From positions 1 to 52,521 of the forward strand of contig NZ_CAKMSB010000015.1 in the NCBI RefSeq assembly GCF_928381405.1: DNA of 52,521 bases, given 5' to 3'. Shown piece by piece: positions 25,366 through 34,483 of this stretch; position 1 is the first letter of the stretch; each line of letters starts with the position of its first letter. Under the pieces are notes generated by a model. That model did not search any database and was not told the origin of the DNA. It saw only the letters and a program-made list of their open reading frames with translations. A program made the translations under genes and the position numbers. Source of the stretch: Rothia nasisuis. Its GTDB lineage: Bacteria; Actinomycetota; Actinomycetes; Actinomycetales; Micrococcaceae.

Positions 25366-25983
25366 CTACTTTTGCTGGTGTTCTGCGAGCATCTCTGGGG
25401 TAATCACATCCATCACAGCGGTATTGACACGCTCCCCCGCAGACTCAGCCACATTAACCTCGGGAGTATCAGCTGGTGCCGACGGCGCCTCCGCTAAAGA
25501 ACTTGAAATCGCTCCAATTTGAGTTGAGTGTTCCTGAGTGACGTCGGCAAGAACCTCACGACCACCCTGCTGTTCACTGAGACTCTCAATAATATGAATC
25601 AGCATCTCACGGAATTCAGGGCTGGAAAGATCACCGACCGAACCTAGTTTGCGGTCAATATTCTCAGCCTCAGCAAGAACGCGGCGGCCCTCCTCAGTAA
25701 TACCGAGCAGGTAACTGCGGCGGTCAATGGTGTTGCGTGTACGGAAGACATGGCCGTGAGCTTCGAGGCGAGCCAGGGTTTTACCCATGGTCTGTGCCTG
25801 AACACCTACGAGGGAGGCAACCTTCACCTGAGAAATCATGCCTTCACGGGCAATGACCCCCAGGGCGGTTACGCCAGCGTGGGTGAGCCCCAGGGCTTTG
25901 AGCTGATCGTTCCAGCTGTATTCCAGCATGCGAGCTGCAGTAGAGAGGAGTCGATTAATCGACCAATTTCGAATTTCTGGCAT
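25366..25983 (-). CDS. MarR-family transcriptional regulator
   Basis: The winged-helix core runs through LLSTAARMLEYSWNDQLKAL, the recognition region VASLVGVQAQTMGKTLARLEAHG and the wing RNTIDRRSYLLGITEEGRR. MarR proteins are dimeric repressors released by small ligands or oxidants. I start at ATG 25983 (205 residues) because TATAAT lies six bases before it, giving a leaderless mRNA; an upstream ATG at 26040 would add 19 residues but lies before the promoter. A tail of about 60 residues, Ala/Pro/Ser/Glu-rich, follows the DNA-binding domain and is longer than usual. It is divergent from the Bcp peroxiredoxin gene, which could be its target. Confidence 0.88.
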   Translation of the reverse strand: MPEIRNWSINRLLSTAARMLEYSWNDQLKALGLTHAGVTALGVIAREGMISQVKVASLVGVQAQTMGKTLARLEAHGHVFRTRNTIDRRSYLLGITEEGRRVLAEAENIDRKLGSVGDLSSPEFREMLIHIIESLSEQQGGREVLADVTQEHSTQIGAISSSLAEAPSAPADTPEVNVAESAGERVNTAVMDVITPEMLAEHQQK

Positions 25984-25989
25984 AGGCCC

Positions 25990-26028
25990 ATTATAAGCAT
26001 GTTTACCACTTATGTGCCTAGACATGCT
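25990..26028 (-). promoter_or_regulatory. marR promoter with possible operator
   Basis: TATAAT (25995-25990, minus strand) ends six bases before ATG 25983; GGCACA at the -35 position is weak. AGCATGT (25996-26002) and ACATGCT (26022-26028) form an inverted repeat next to the -10 box, a candidate autoregulatory site. Confidence 0.5.
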
Positions 26029-26208
26029 AGTTACTGACACAAATCAACGCATACTGAGCAAATGGGGCAGTTGCCCTGGCACAGCTCCCCGTTTCCGGCC
26101 TCTCTGGGTTACGTTCTCTTGCTAAGCTAGGGTGCGGAGCCGAAGAGCTCCCCTCCTAAAATTTATATTTAGCGTGACAGTGGTTTCAGAGTGTGAAAGG
26201 AGTCAGCG

Positions 26209-26679
26209 ATGACTCGACTTGAACCGGGTTCCCCAGCACCGGATTTTTCGTTACAGTCAGCCGACGGAACAATGGTTTCCCTGGCTGATATGCGAGGCAA
26301 GAAGGTGATTGTGTATTTCTACCCCAAGGCCGCTACCCCCGGCTGCACCACCCAGGCCTGCGATTTCAGAGACAATCTAGAATCGTTGACCGCTCACGGC
26401 TACACCGTCGTAGGTATTTCCCCCGACCCGGTTTCAGCCCTTGAAAAATTCACCGAGGGTCAGAGCCTGACCTTCCCCCTACTCTCTGACGAAGACCACG
26501 CGGTGGCCGAGGCCTACGGTGCCTGGGGTGAAAAGAAAAACTATGGCAAGACATACGTGGGGCTGATTCGATCAACAATCGTCATCAATGAGCAGGGTAC
26601 TGTACATCTAGCTCAATACAACGTGCGGGCCAAGGGGCATGTTGCCAAGCTCCGCCGTGACCTAGGAATAGACAGCTAG
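26209..26679 (+). CDS. bcp: Bcp-type thioredoxin-dependent peroxiredoxin
   Basis: A 156-residue AhpC/TSA-fold peroxidase that reduces hydrogen peroxide and organic hydroperoxides with electrons from thioredoxin. The peroxidatic cysteine is C46 in PKAATPGCTTQA, with a resolving cysteine five residues on (C51), the atypical 2-Cys pattern of Bcp/PrxQ. KTYVGLIRSTIVINEQG is the conserved C-terminal core. A good ribosome site (AAAGGAG) stands six bases before ATG. It is divergent from a MarR regulator that could sense the same oxidants; a tRNA-Leu gene follows. Confidence 0.93.
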   Translation: MTRLEPGSPAPDFSLQSADGTMVSLADMRGKKVIVYFYPKAATPGCTTQACDFRDNLESLTAHGYTVVGISPDPVSALEKFTEGQSLTFPLLSDEDHAVAEAYGAWGEKKNYGKTYVGLIRSTIVINEQGTVHLAQYNVRAKGHVAKLRRDLGIDS

Positions 26680-26748
26680 CGCAGCGCCGGTTAGCAAATC
26701 CCAGTGCGGTACTGTAGCATGGTCTCTGTTGTGCTAACAGCATCATAG

Positions 26749-26830
26749 GCGCGAGTGGTGAAATTGGCAGACACGCAGGATTTAGGTTCCTGTGCCTTAC
26801 GGCGTGAGGGTTCAAGTCCCTCCTCGCGCA
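26749..26830 (+). tRNA. tRNA-Leu(TAG)
   Basis: An 82-nt class II tRNA: acceptor GCGCGAG with CTCGCGC and discriminator A, anticodon arm CAGGA-TTTAGGT-TCCTG (anticodon TAG, reads CUA), a long variable arm, T arm GAGGG-TTCAAGT-CCCTC. No encoded CCA. Confidence 0.96.
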
Positions 26831-26843
26831 CACAACATGTAAG

Positions 26844-26882
26844 ACCCGTTTAGCTCGGTTGATTCCGGTTAGACGGGTTTTT
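26844..26882 (+). terminator. Terminator after tRNA-Leu
   Basis: ACCCGTTTA (26844-26852) pairs with TAGACGGGT (26870-26878, one G-U) and is followed by TTTT. Confidence 0.75.
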
Positions 26883-26954
26883 AGTTTAAGGTAAAGATAA
26901 GGATGGCCGGACGTGAGGTAGCCGGCTAGTTGTTTCTCAGGAGGGCGCGAAGCT

Positions 26955-28733
26955 GTGACTGTTGAGCCTGCAAAGAGAGTCGATGCCACAGGGGCGGTAA
27001 CCCGTAGGGCGGCTCTGAGCTGGGGGGCTGCTCTGGCTGCAGGTCTTGCCCTGACCGCCTGCTCGTCATCACCCTCCGCGCAGAAACCCGCTCCCGCCGG
27101 GGCCGCAACAGAAACTCCCGACCCTTTCACATTTCGCTTCGCCCAAAGCGCCCAAATTCTTTCTCTTGACCCGGCTTATACAACCCGCCTCGAAAGCCAC
27201 CGCATCTCGGCTCAGATATTAGAGCCACTGGTGCGAGCCGATGTCAACACCGGTGAACCGGTCGCGGCTCTGGCCCGTGAGTGGTCGATTTCAGATGACG
27301 GTCTCACCTACACCTTCACGCTGAATGAAGACGTTACCTTTAGTGACGGCACAGCCTTCACAGCCCAGGCCATCACCGCTAACTTTGATCGCTGGGCCCG
27401 TCTCGGCCGTCAAGAACTCACTCATATCACACAGCCCTTCCACCTACTTTTTGGTTCGCTACCCCAGCAGGAGGGGGCAGGTGGCACCACAGAGCCAGAG
27501 CTGAAACCGCTGGTAGCGCAGTGGGAGGCAGCTGATGCTACAACTGTGCGCGTACAGCTAGAACGACCCTCCCGCAGTTTCTTGAAGGTACTCACTCAGC
27601 CCGCCTACGGTATCGTCCTGCCCTCACTGATGACCTCTAGCGGCCCCCTCAGCTCCCACCCCGTTGGCACCGGTGCTTTTGCCCTTGAATCATGGGAGGA
27701 ACAAACCGTCACGCTCACTCGTCATACCGGCTACCGGGGTAAGGCACCGCAGGTTGAACGGTTGGTTTTCACCACCGTCCCTGACCCAGAAAAACGCTAT
27801 TACAACCTGCTTCAGGGCAATATCGATGCCTACGACCAGGTAGCGCTTAAAGACTACGTTCCCCTGGCGCTGGACGGCTACGCGGTACAGTCCCGTGACC
27901 CCTACGCCATTACCTATCTGGGGCTCAACCTCTCGCACCCGGCCTTCGCAGACCTGAGAACCAGGCAGGCTCTGGCATGCTCGATTGACCGTTCAGCTCT
28001 CTCTGGAACCTACTACCCCCAGGGCACCAACACCGCCAGTGACTTTCTACCAGCACTCTTTCAGATGAAAAATGAAGACATGGGTCAGCCCTATAGGTAT
28101 AACCTTGAGCGCGCCAAGGAGCTCTTAGCGGCCTCAGAGTATCAGGGCGATTCTATCGACTTCTATTACCCCACCAATCTTTCCCTGCCGTCACTGCCCT
28201 CACCAGAAGCCATTTATTCGATGGTGGCTGCCGACCTGGTCGAGGCCGGGTTTACTATCGTGCCTAAACCCTACCGCTGGGACGATGAGGGTAGCGAAGA
28301 TATTGCCAGCTCCCACCCCGATTTCGGGCTTGAACTTACCGGCTTCGTAGGCGCCTACCGTGACCCTACAGCTTTTCTTGGCAGAATACTGGCTCCCGCA
28401 GCCACCGCGCCAGCTAGTATCAGCCAAACACCAGCGTCCTCGGAATCAACAAGCAGCCCTTCACCTAGCCCCACCAACTCAGATACCCAAACCGGTGTCT
28501 CAACCACGAGCTATGGCACTATCACACGAGCCATCGCCGAGGCAGATACCCTCACCGATATCGGTGCCTGGCGTGATGCCTACCGCAGCATCAACGAAGA
28601 TATCGCCGAGCTCATGCCCGCCGTCCCACTCTTCTACCCGGTTTCGGGGCTCTCACAGGGCGAGCGCGTCATCAGTTACACTGTTAGCGCCACCTGCATT
28701 GACGACTTCGCCACCGTCGCTCTCAACACCTAG
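26955..28733 (+). CDS. ABC transporter substrate-binding lipoprotein, family 5 (peptide/nickel type)
   Basis: A 592-residue extracytoplasmic binding protein. The signal has a twin-arginine pair (TRRAALS, R17-R18), a hydrophobic stretch and lipobox LTAC (C36). The mature fold is that of DppA/OppA-like proteins (SLDPAYTTRLESHRISAQILEPLV, then YTFTLNEDVTFSDGT and the NLERAKELLAAS helix). No permease or ATPase gene is adjacent, so it serves a transporter elsewhere. A Ser/Thr/Pro-rich stretch of about 39 residues (480-518) interrupts the C-terminal lobe, which is odd for this family. GTG start at 26955 is supported by AGGAGG ten bases upstream; no better start is nearby. Confidence 0.88.
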   Translation: MTVEPAKRVDATGAVTRRAALSWGAALAAGLALTACSSSPSAQKPAPAGAATETPDPFTFRFAQSAQILSLDPAYTTRLESHRISAQILEPLVRADVNTGEPVAALAREWSISDDGLTYTFTLNEDVTFSDGTAFTAQAITANFDRWARLGRQELTHITQPFHLLFGSLPQQEGAGGTTEPELKPLVAQWEAADATTVRVQLERPSRSFLKVLTQPAYGIVLPSLMTSSGPLSSHPVGTGAFALESWEEQTVTLTRHTGYRGKAPQVERLVFTTVPDPEKRYYNLLQGNIDAYDQVALKDYVPLALDGYAVQSRDPYAITYLGLNLSHPAFADLRTRQALACSIDRSALSGTYYPQGTNTASDFLPALFQMKNEDMGQPYRYNLERAKELLAASEYQGDSIDFYYPTNLSLPSLPSPEAIYSMVAADLVEAGFTIVPKPYRWDDEGSEDIASSHPDFGLELTGFVGAYRDPTAFLGRILAPAATAPASISQTPASSESTSSPSPSPTNSDTQTGVSTTSYGTITRAIAEADTLTDIGAWRDAYRSINEDIAELMPAVPLFYPVSGLSQGERVISYTVSATCIDDFATVALNT

Positions 28734-28879
28734 AAAAGACCGTAACGCAGGCTGCTGTGTTAGGTAGGTCGCCCTATCTGTACTACTCTAAAAGAGGACC
28801 TGGGGTGCCTGAGCCCCACACCACATAGGTACCCAACGAAGGGTGCATAAGACTTACCAGTGTCTGGAGTGTTAACCAC

Positions 28880-30358
28880 GTGGCTAATGAAGTAAAGACA
28901 GACGTCGTCCTGGTTGGCGGCGGCATCATGAGCGCAACCCTGGGTGTACTGCTCAAAGAAGTAGAACCCAGCTGGAACATCACCCTGCTTGAACGGCTCG
29001 ATGAAGTCGGCCAAGAGTCCTCAAACCCCTGGAATAACGCGGGCACCGGCCACTCAGCACTGTGCGAACTCAACTACGCACCCGCAGGGCCCGACGGGAG
29101 CGTCGACCCGGCTAAGGCGCTAGGCATCAACGAACAGTTTCAGGTCTCCCGCCAGCTCTGGGCCTCACTCGTTGAAGAAGGCAGACTTAAGAACGCCAAC
29201 TTTATCAATCCGGTGCCCCACATGTCACTGGTTTTCGGCGAAGACCATTCACGCTACTTAGACAAGCGTTTTGAAGCATTTAAGGGCCAAAAACTCTTTG
29301 AGAGGATGGAGTTCTCCACCAACATCGAGCAGATTCATGCTTGGGCCCCACTGGCCGTAGAGGGGCGCCAGCCGAGCCAGAAGATTGCTGCGACCTGGGC
29401 GCCGGAGGGAACCGACGTCGACTTTGGCAACCTGACCCAACAGATGGTGGACTACCTGGTTGCCAACGGTGTGACCGTTCAGTACGGTCAGCAGGTCACC
29501 GGCCTCGACCGGCAGTCTGACGGTAGCTGGCTCATCAAGGTCAAAAACCGCCTGAACTCCGAGCACAGCCAGCTTATTCGCGCCAAGTTTGTCTTCCTAG
29601 GTGCCGGTGGCGGCGCCCTGAACTTGTTGCAGAAGTCAGGCATTAAGGAAGGTAAGGGCTTCGGTGGCTTCCCCGTCTCGGGTCTCTTCTTCCGCAACAC
29701 CAACGAAGAAACCGCCCTCAAGCACAATGCCAAGGTGTATGGGCAGGCCTCCGTAGGTGCGCCCCCCATGTCTGTACCACACCTCGACACCCGCTACGTG
29801 AACGGCAAGCGCTCCCTGCTCTTTGGCCCCTACGCCGGCTTTAAGACCAACTTCCTCAAGCAGGGCTCCCTGCTCGATATGCCCCTCTCCCTGCGGCTGG
29901 ACAACATCGTCCCCATGATTCGCGCTGGGCTCGACAACATGGACCTCACCAAATATCTCCTCGGTGAGCTACTCAAGAACCGTGATGAGCGCGTGGCCTC
30001 CCTACGCGAGTACTACCCCACCGCTCACCCCGATGAGTGGGAGCTCATCACAGCCGGGCAGCGCGTGCAGGTCATCAAGAAGGACGCTACGAAGGGTGGC
30101 GTGTTGCAGTTCGGTACCGAGCTCATCGCCTCCGGTGACGGCTCCATCGCAGCCCTGCTAGGTGCCTCCCCCGGCGCCTCCACCGCTGCACCCATCATGC
30201 TCACCCTACTCGCCCGTTGCTTCCCCTCTAGGATGAGCCAGTGGGAGCCCCGCATCAAAGAACTGGTACCCGGCTACGGGGTCAAGCTCAACGATAACCA
30301 TGCCCTGGCAGATGAACTTTTCGCCCACACAGCCAGGGTTCTCGGTATCAACAACTAG
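28880..30358 (+). CDS. mqo: Malate:quinone oxidoreductase
   Basis: Mqo is a peripheral membrane FAD enzyme that oxidises malate to oxaloacetate and passes electrons to the quinone pool, a TCA-cycle step important in Actinobacteria. The 492-residue protein opens with the dinucleotide-binding [17 protein letters not shown] and the diagnostic [18 protein letters not shown], and contains [15 protein letters not shown] and [16 protein letters not shown] near the end. GTG at 28880 is the start; GGAG lies ten bases before it. It appears monocistronic. A small hairpin (TGGGG/CCCCA, 28800-28818) is seen upstream. Confidence 0.95.
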   Translation: MANEVKTDVVLVGGGIMSATLGVLLKEVEPSWNITLLERLDEVGQESSNPWNNAGTGHSALCELNYAPAGPDGSVDPAKALGINEQFQVSRQLWASLVEEGRLKNANFINPVPHMSLVFGEDHSRYLDKRFEAFKGQKLFERMEFSTNIEQIHAWAPLAVEGRQPSQKIAATWAPEGTDVDFGNLTQQMVDYLVANGVTVQYGQQVTGLDRQSDGSWLIKVKNRLNSEHSQLIRAKFVFLGAGGGALNLLQKSGIKEGKGFGGFPVSGLFFRNTNEETALKHNAKVYGQASVGAPPMSVPHLDTRYVNGKRSLLFGPYAGFKTNFLKQGSLLDMPLSLRLDNIVPMIRAGLDNMDLTKYLLGELLKNRDERVASLREYYPTAHPDEWELITAGQRVQVIKKDATKGGVLQFGTELIASGDGSIAALLGASPGASTAAPIMLTLLARCFPSRMSQWEPRIKELVPGYGVKLNDNHALADELFAHTARVLGINN

Positions 30359-30532
30359 CTGGTAGCTAGATGGCCTGCCCCTCCCCTCCACTGGGCAAGA
30401 AGGCAGACTAGGCGCCCCGGTGTATTCCGAGGCACCTGGTCATAGCGGGGAACACCTGCGCCGCCCTAGCATCAATCATGGTACTGATAAGATGTTTACT
30501 GATTAAATGACAGTGCCCGAAGGGAACAGGCT

Positions 30533-31639
30533 ATGGCCCTAGAAGAACAGACCATCAGTAGATCTCACACAGAAGACGCCCACGAAAAAGCATCCAAGCC
30601 CGCCAAGCTCTCAGACGTGAGTGGCTCCAGCTGGAAGTACATTTTCAAGCGTGCCCTCAGCGAATTCACCAACGACGGCTGCACCGATCTTGCTGCCGCG
30701 CTGACCTACTTCACCGTGCTCTCTATCTTCCCGGCCCTGCTGGCCGTCGTCTCGCTCCTCGGTGTTTTCGGCCAGGGGCAACAAACTACCGACGCCATCC
30801 TGGGTTTTTTGCAAGACTACGCGCCGGCAGAAATGCTGACCCTACTCGAAGACCCCATCACCCAGCTCACTAGCTCCAGCGCTGCAGGTCTCGCCCTAGT
30901 CACCGGTATAATTGGCGCTCTCTGGACCGCCTCGGGCTACACCGGTGCCTTCGGTCGCGCCATGAACAAAATCTACGGCGTCGTTGAGGGCCGCCCCATC
31001 TGGAAGCTGCGCCCCTTCAACCTGCTTGTCACCGCAGTCATGGTGCTCATCATCGTTACCATGATGCTGGTTTTGCTCTCATCTGTAGACGTACTCACCG
31101 CCATCCAAGATGCCATCCCTGCTATAGAGCTCGGCAGTTTCATCGGTATCTGGATGTGGCTCCGCTACCCCATCATGCTGGGCCTGGCAGTCATCCTAAT
31201 CAGCCTGCTCTACTTTGCCACCCCCAACGTCAAGCAACCCAAGTTCCGCTTTCTCAGCCCCGGTGCCGCCATCGCCCTGGTTGTGATGGCTCTGGCCGGT
31301 GTCGGCTTCTCCTTCTACGTCTCCAACTTCAGCTCTTACAACGCCACCTACGGCCTCATCGGCGGCGTCATCGTCATGCTCCTCTTTATCTGGATTATGA
31401 ACAACGTCCTCTTACTCGGTGCCCAGATTGATGCTGAAATCCAGCGTGGCCGTGAACTCCAGGCAGGCATCAAGGCGGAAGACTCGCTGCGTCTGCCGCC
31501 GCGCGATGACACCATGGCCATCAAGCTCCAGAAGAAAAAAGAAAATCTGGTTGAAGAGGGCCGCCAGATTCGTCTGCAGCACAACGGCGTAGACTTCGCC
31601 GAAATGGCAAAGAAGCAGGATGGCAAGAGCGGTCAGTAG
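30533..31639 (+). CDS. YihY/BrkB-family inner membrane protein
   Basis: A 368-residue integral membrane protein. After a polar N-terminus, the family signature CTDLAAALTYFTVLSIFPALLAV marks the YihY/BrkB (UPF0761) group, once misnamed RNase BN. About six hydrophobic helices follow, including SGYTGAFGRAMNKIYGV and a final segment ATYGLIGGVIVMLLFIWIMNN, and a charged C-terminal tail of roughly 65 residues. Molecular role is not established. GAAGGGA precedes ATG at 30533. It ends with a strong hairpin and has no evident operon partner. Confidence 0.9.
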   Translation: MALEEQTISRSHTEDAHEKASKPAKLSDVSGSSWKYIFKRALSEFTNDGCTDLAAALTYFTVLSIFPALLAVVSLLGVFGQGQQTTDAILGFLQDYAPAEMLTLLEDPITQLTSSSAAGLALVTGIIGALWTASGYTGAFGRAMNKIYGVVEGRPIWKLRPFNLLVTAVMVLIIVTMMLVLLSSVDVLTAIQDAIPAIELGSFIGIWMWLRYPIMLGLAVILISLLYFATPNVKQPKFRFLSPGAAIALVVMALAGVGFSFYVSNFSSYNATYGLIGGVIVMLLFIWIMNNVLLLGAQIDAEIQRGRELQAGIKAEDSLRLPPRDDTMAIKLQKKKENLVEEGRQIRLQHNGVDFAEMAKKQDGKSGQ

Positions 31640-31687
31640 ACGCGCTGAGCTAGTAGGAGTGCGGTAGGTACCCCGCCCCTGCGCCTT

Positions 31688-31719
31688 CCCCGGCGACCGC
31701 GTTTTCGCGGTCGCCGGGG
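31688..31719 (+). terminator. Terminator after the YihY/BrkB gene
   Basis: CCCCGGCGACCGCG (31688-31701) pairs perfectly with CGCGGTCGCCGGGG (31706-31719) around TTTT. Confidence 0.8.
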
Positions 31720-31738
31720 TTCTATATGAGGGGATGAA

Positions 31739-32542
31739 ATGCACGAGCCCTATGTGAGTATTATGAATCTTCCTGAACCGGGTGGGAACGGGGGCGGCGC
31801 AGAGCGGCCTCTTGAAGGCCAGCACCTGGTTCTGGTGCACGGGTTCGCTTCTACCCCGCAGGTCAACTGGGTGGCAACCCGCTGGGTTCACCAGTTCCGG
31901 CAGGCCGGAGCAGCCGTCCATCTGCTTACTCTGCCCTACCACCGGTCAGCTGAATCTTCTGACTCAGCTAGCACCCGGCAGGTCAATATCGCTCTCGATG
32001 GGCAGACGCACCTGATAGCTGCCACCGCGAGCGCTCTTACCGGTTATCTGGCTACCCTACCTGCCCTAGCGCATCTGGTCGGATTTTCGTTTGGGGCACG
32101 GGTGTGTTGGGAGCTGGCCGGGCAGGAGGCCTATAGCCCGGGCGGGGCGGCACGCCCCCGTGCTGCCAGCCTCATCGCGGGTGCTATGCCCCTCGAAAAC
32201 CACTTCCCCGGCCTGAATCGGGCTCTCACCGGTGCCGGGCCGGTGCCCTCTGGTTTTGAGGCTATTCTCAAGTCCACACCGGTACCCCGTGACCGGCTAG
32301 CGGCCTTCACCGCACATGCTGCCGGGGCTTTACCGCCCAGCCCCAGTCCGACCTGCCCCGTCTTACTTTTTGCAGGTGATAGGGACGCTGTGGCCCCCAC
32401 GGCAAGGCGGGCAGGCCAGCTGTTGCCAGCAGGGAACTGGGAATGGTACTCCGTAGCAGGCCGGGACCACGTGAATGTGCTGACCAGCGGTCAGCTACGC
32501 AGGGCCGCTGTCGACTTCATAGCGCGTCACAGGGTGAGCTGA
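31739..32542 (+). CDS. Alpha/beta hydrolase
   Basis: A 267-residue soluble hydrolase. The oxyanion segment LVLVHGFAS, the nucleophile elbow GFSFGAR (S117), a catalytic-acid candidate in FAGDRDAVAP (D214 or D216) and GRDHVNV (H244) complete the triad in the right order. The cap region is short. Substrate unknown: esters, lactones or thioesters are all possible. A purine-rich GAGGGGATG precedes ATG 31739; another in-frame ATG at 31763 is less supported. It lies just ahead of the formaldehyde-detoxification pair, but with its own spacing of about 90 bp, so a shared role is uncertain. Confidence 0.82.
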   Translation: MHEPYVSIMNLPEPGGNGGGAERPLEGQHLVLVHGFASTPQVNWVATRWVHQFRQAGAAVHLLTLPYHRSAESSDSASTRQVNIALDGQTHLIAATASALTGYLATLPALAHLVGFSFGARVCWELAGQEAYSPGGAARPRAASLIAGAMPLENHFPGLNRALTGAGPVPSGFEAILKSTPVPRDRLAAFTAHAAGALPPSPSPTCPVLLFAGDRDAVAPTARRAGQLLPAGNWEWYSVAGRDHVNVLTSGQLRRAAVDFIARHRVS

Positions 32543-32632
32543 ACTCGCGGGCTAAGCGCCGCACACGGTAGCCTAAAGCTAGAGGCCTGCCCTGCCGGGT
32601 GGGTGAAAAAGCCCCGTGTTTCAAGGAGTATC

Positions 32633-33724
32633 ATGCATAAGGTCAAAGCCGTTGTCTCACTGGCTCAAAATGAGCCGGTTGAGGTCGTCACCATCAATGT
32701 TCCAGACCCTATCGAAGGTGAAGCCCTGGTGAGGGTGTTGACCTGCGGAGTCTGCCAAACCGACCATCACTATGTTGAGGGTGGCGTGGGTAGCGACTAC
32801 CCCTACCTGCTAGGTCACGAGTCAGCGGGCATCGTTGAGGCTGTGGGCGAGGGCGTGACCAATGTTTCCCCCGGTGATTTGGTTATTCTGAACTGGCGTG
32901 CTGTCTGCGGCGAGTGCCGTGCCTGCGCGAAGGGCAAGCCCCAGTACTGCTTTGCCACCCACAACGCCACCCAGAAGATGACCTTAGAAGACGGTACAGA
33001 GCTCTCCCCCGCCCTAGGTATTGGTTCTTTCGCTGAGAAGACCCTGGTGGCTGCTGGCCAGTGCACCAAGATTGACGCTGACCTGAATGAGGACCAGTAC
33101 GCCGCTGTCGGCCTGCTGGGTTGCGGTGTGACCGCTGGCTTAGGCGCTGTACTCAATACCGGCGAGGTCGCCCGTGGTGAGTCCGTGGCCGTGATTGGCT
33201 GTGGCGGCGTGGGTACTGCCGCTGTGGCGGGGGCCCGGCTGGGAGGCGCCACCACCATCATCGCTGTTGATATTGACGATGAGAAGCTGGCTCGAGCCCG
33301 GGAGCACGGGGCAACCCACCTCGTCAACTCCAAAAATCAGGATCCGGTCGAGGCCATCAAGGAACTCACCGGTGGCTTTGGCGCTGACCTGGTCATTGAT
33401 GCGGTGGGAGTCGCGGCCACCTTCAAGCAGGCCTTCGAGGCCCGTGACCTGGCTGGCCGCGTCGTCCTGGTCGGTGTGCCCGCCCCCGGTACTACCTGGG
33501 AGGCGCCCCTGGACGAGGTCTTTGGTCGCGGTGGCTCTATCAAGTCAGCCTGGTACGGCGATACCCTGCCCTCCCGAGACTTCCCCATGTTCGTGAACCA
33601 CTACCGGATGGGCAACCTTGACCTTGACGGGTTTGTGACCGAACGTATCGGTCTGGACCAGGTCAACGAGGCCTTTGAGACCATGAAGACCGGCAAGGTC
33701 CTACGCTCGGTCGTTGAGCTCTAA
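32633..33724 (+). CDS. mscR: S-(hydroxymethyl)mycothiol dehydrogenase
   Basis: This zinc medium-chain dehydrogenase oxidises the formaldehyde-mycothiol adduct to S-formylmycothiol with NAD+; it also reduces S-nitrosomycothiol. The 363-residue protein has the catalytic zinc ligands in [16 protein letters not shown] (C38) and GHE (H62, E63), the structural zinc cysteines C92, C95, C98 and C106, and the NAD motif [18 protein letters not shown]. The [10 protein letters not shown] and [14 protein letters not shown] stretches distinguish this group from glutathione-dependent enzymes. AAGGAG lies five bases before ATG 32633, so the longer frame from 32603 is not used. It is followed directly by an MBL hydrolase, as in Mycobacterium. 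Its presence shows that the organism makes mycothiol. Confidence 0.93.
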   Translation: MHKVKAVVSLAQNEPVEVVTINVPDPIEGEALVRVLTCGVCQTDHHYVEGGVGSDYPYLLGHESAGIVEAVGEGVTNVSPGDLVILNWRAVCGECRACAKGKPQYCFATHNATQKMTLEDGTELSPALGIGSFAEKTLVAAGQCTKIDADLNEDQYAAVGLLGCGVTAGLGAVLNTGEVARGESVAVIGCGGVGTAAVAGARLGGATTIIAVDIDDEKLARAREHGATHLVNSKNQDPVEAIKELTGGFGADLVIDAVGVAATFKQAFEARDLAGRVVLVGVPAPGTTWEAPLDEVFGRGGSIKSAWYGDTLPSRDFPMFVNHYRMGNLDLDGFVTERIGLDQVNEAFETMKTGKVLRSVVEL

Positions 33725-33740
33725 CTTTCAAGGAGATACC

Positions 33741-34388
33741 GTGTCAGAACGCATTGAACGAGTCATTACCTCGGGTACTTTCTCCCTTGATGGGGGCACC
33801 TGGGAGGTCGATAACAACGTCTGGATTATTGGCAACGACGAGTCGGTTATTATCATTGATCCCGCCCACGATGTCGATAAAATTTCAGCCAAGGTCGCCG
33901 GGCGCCGCGTCCAGAAAATCCTGCTCACCCATGCCCACGACGACCATATCCGCTCGGCCAAAGAGGCCGCAGAACGCTTTGATGCGCCGGTCTACCTCAA
34001 TCCGGCTGACCGCCCCCTCTGGGAGATGGTCTACCCCGCCTGGGATTTCGATGCGCAACTGGCCGAGGGAGATACCCTCACCATCGGTACCACTGAGCTG
34101 CATGTGCTAGCTACCCCCGGTCACTCCCCCGGCTCGGTCTGCTTCTACGCGCCAGCCCTCAGCTGGGATAATTCAGAGGGCGTGGTCTTCTCAGGCGACA
34201 CCCTTTTTTCCGGTGGCCCCGGTGCCACCGGCAGGTCTTTCTCCAGCTTTGAAACGATTATCGAGTCCATTAAGACCAAGCTTCTGACCCTGCCCGAGTC
34301 TACAGCGGTGCTCACCGGCCACGGAGAATCCACCGGTATCGGGCTTGAAGCCCCCGAGCTCGCAACCTGGATTAAGCGCGGTCACTAG
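33741..34388 (+). CDS. MBL-fold hydrolase, probable S-formylmycothiol hydrolase
   Basis: A 215-residue metallo-beta-lactamase-fold protein with the metal motif THAHDDH (H64, H66, D68, H69), a second His in TPGHSPGSVCFY, Asp in VFSGDTLF and final His in LTGHGEST. Coupled to mscR (16 bp gap), it likely hydrolyses S-formylmycothiol to formate and mycothiol, completing formaldehyde removal; this function is inferred from gene pairing in Actinobacteria. GTG at 33741 is the start because AAGGAG stands seven bases before it. Ten C follow the stop codon, then a strong hairpin. Confidence 0.85.
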   Translation: MSERIERVITSGTFSLDGGTWEVDNNVWIIGNDESVIIIDPAHDVDKISAKVAGRRVQKILLTHAHDDHIRSAKEAAERFDAPVYLNPADRPLWEMVYPAWDFDAQLAEGDTLTIGTTELHVLATPGHSPGSVCFYAPALSWDNSEGVVFSGDTLFSGGPGATGRSFSSFETIIESIKTKLLTLPESTAVLTGHGESTGIGLEAPELATWIKRGH

Positions 34389-34413
34389 CCCCCCCCCCGG
34401 TGCCCGTGCCCTT

Positions 34414-34454
34414 CTGCCCGCAACCGGTAGCCACCAGGTACCGGTTGCGGGCAG
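34414..34454. terminator. Strong hairpin after the mscR-MBL operon
   Basis: CTGCCCGCAACCGGTA (34414-34429) pairs perfectly over 16 bp with TACCGGTTGCGGGCAG (34439-34454). It lies between convergent units and may serve both. Confidence 0.8.
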
Positions 34455-34483
34455 GTCTAACCCTGGCAGGTCTCCGGGGCGTC

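Noticed and set aside
26585-27130. Long minus-strand frame over bcp, tRNA-Leu and the binding-protein start
   Set aside because: It runs through a tRNA gene and opposite two well-supported genes; no family features.
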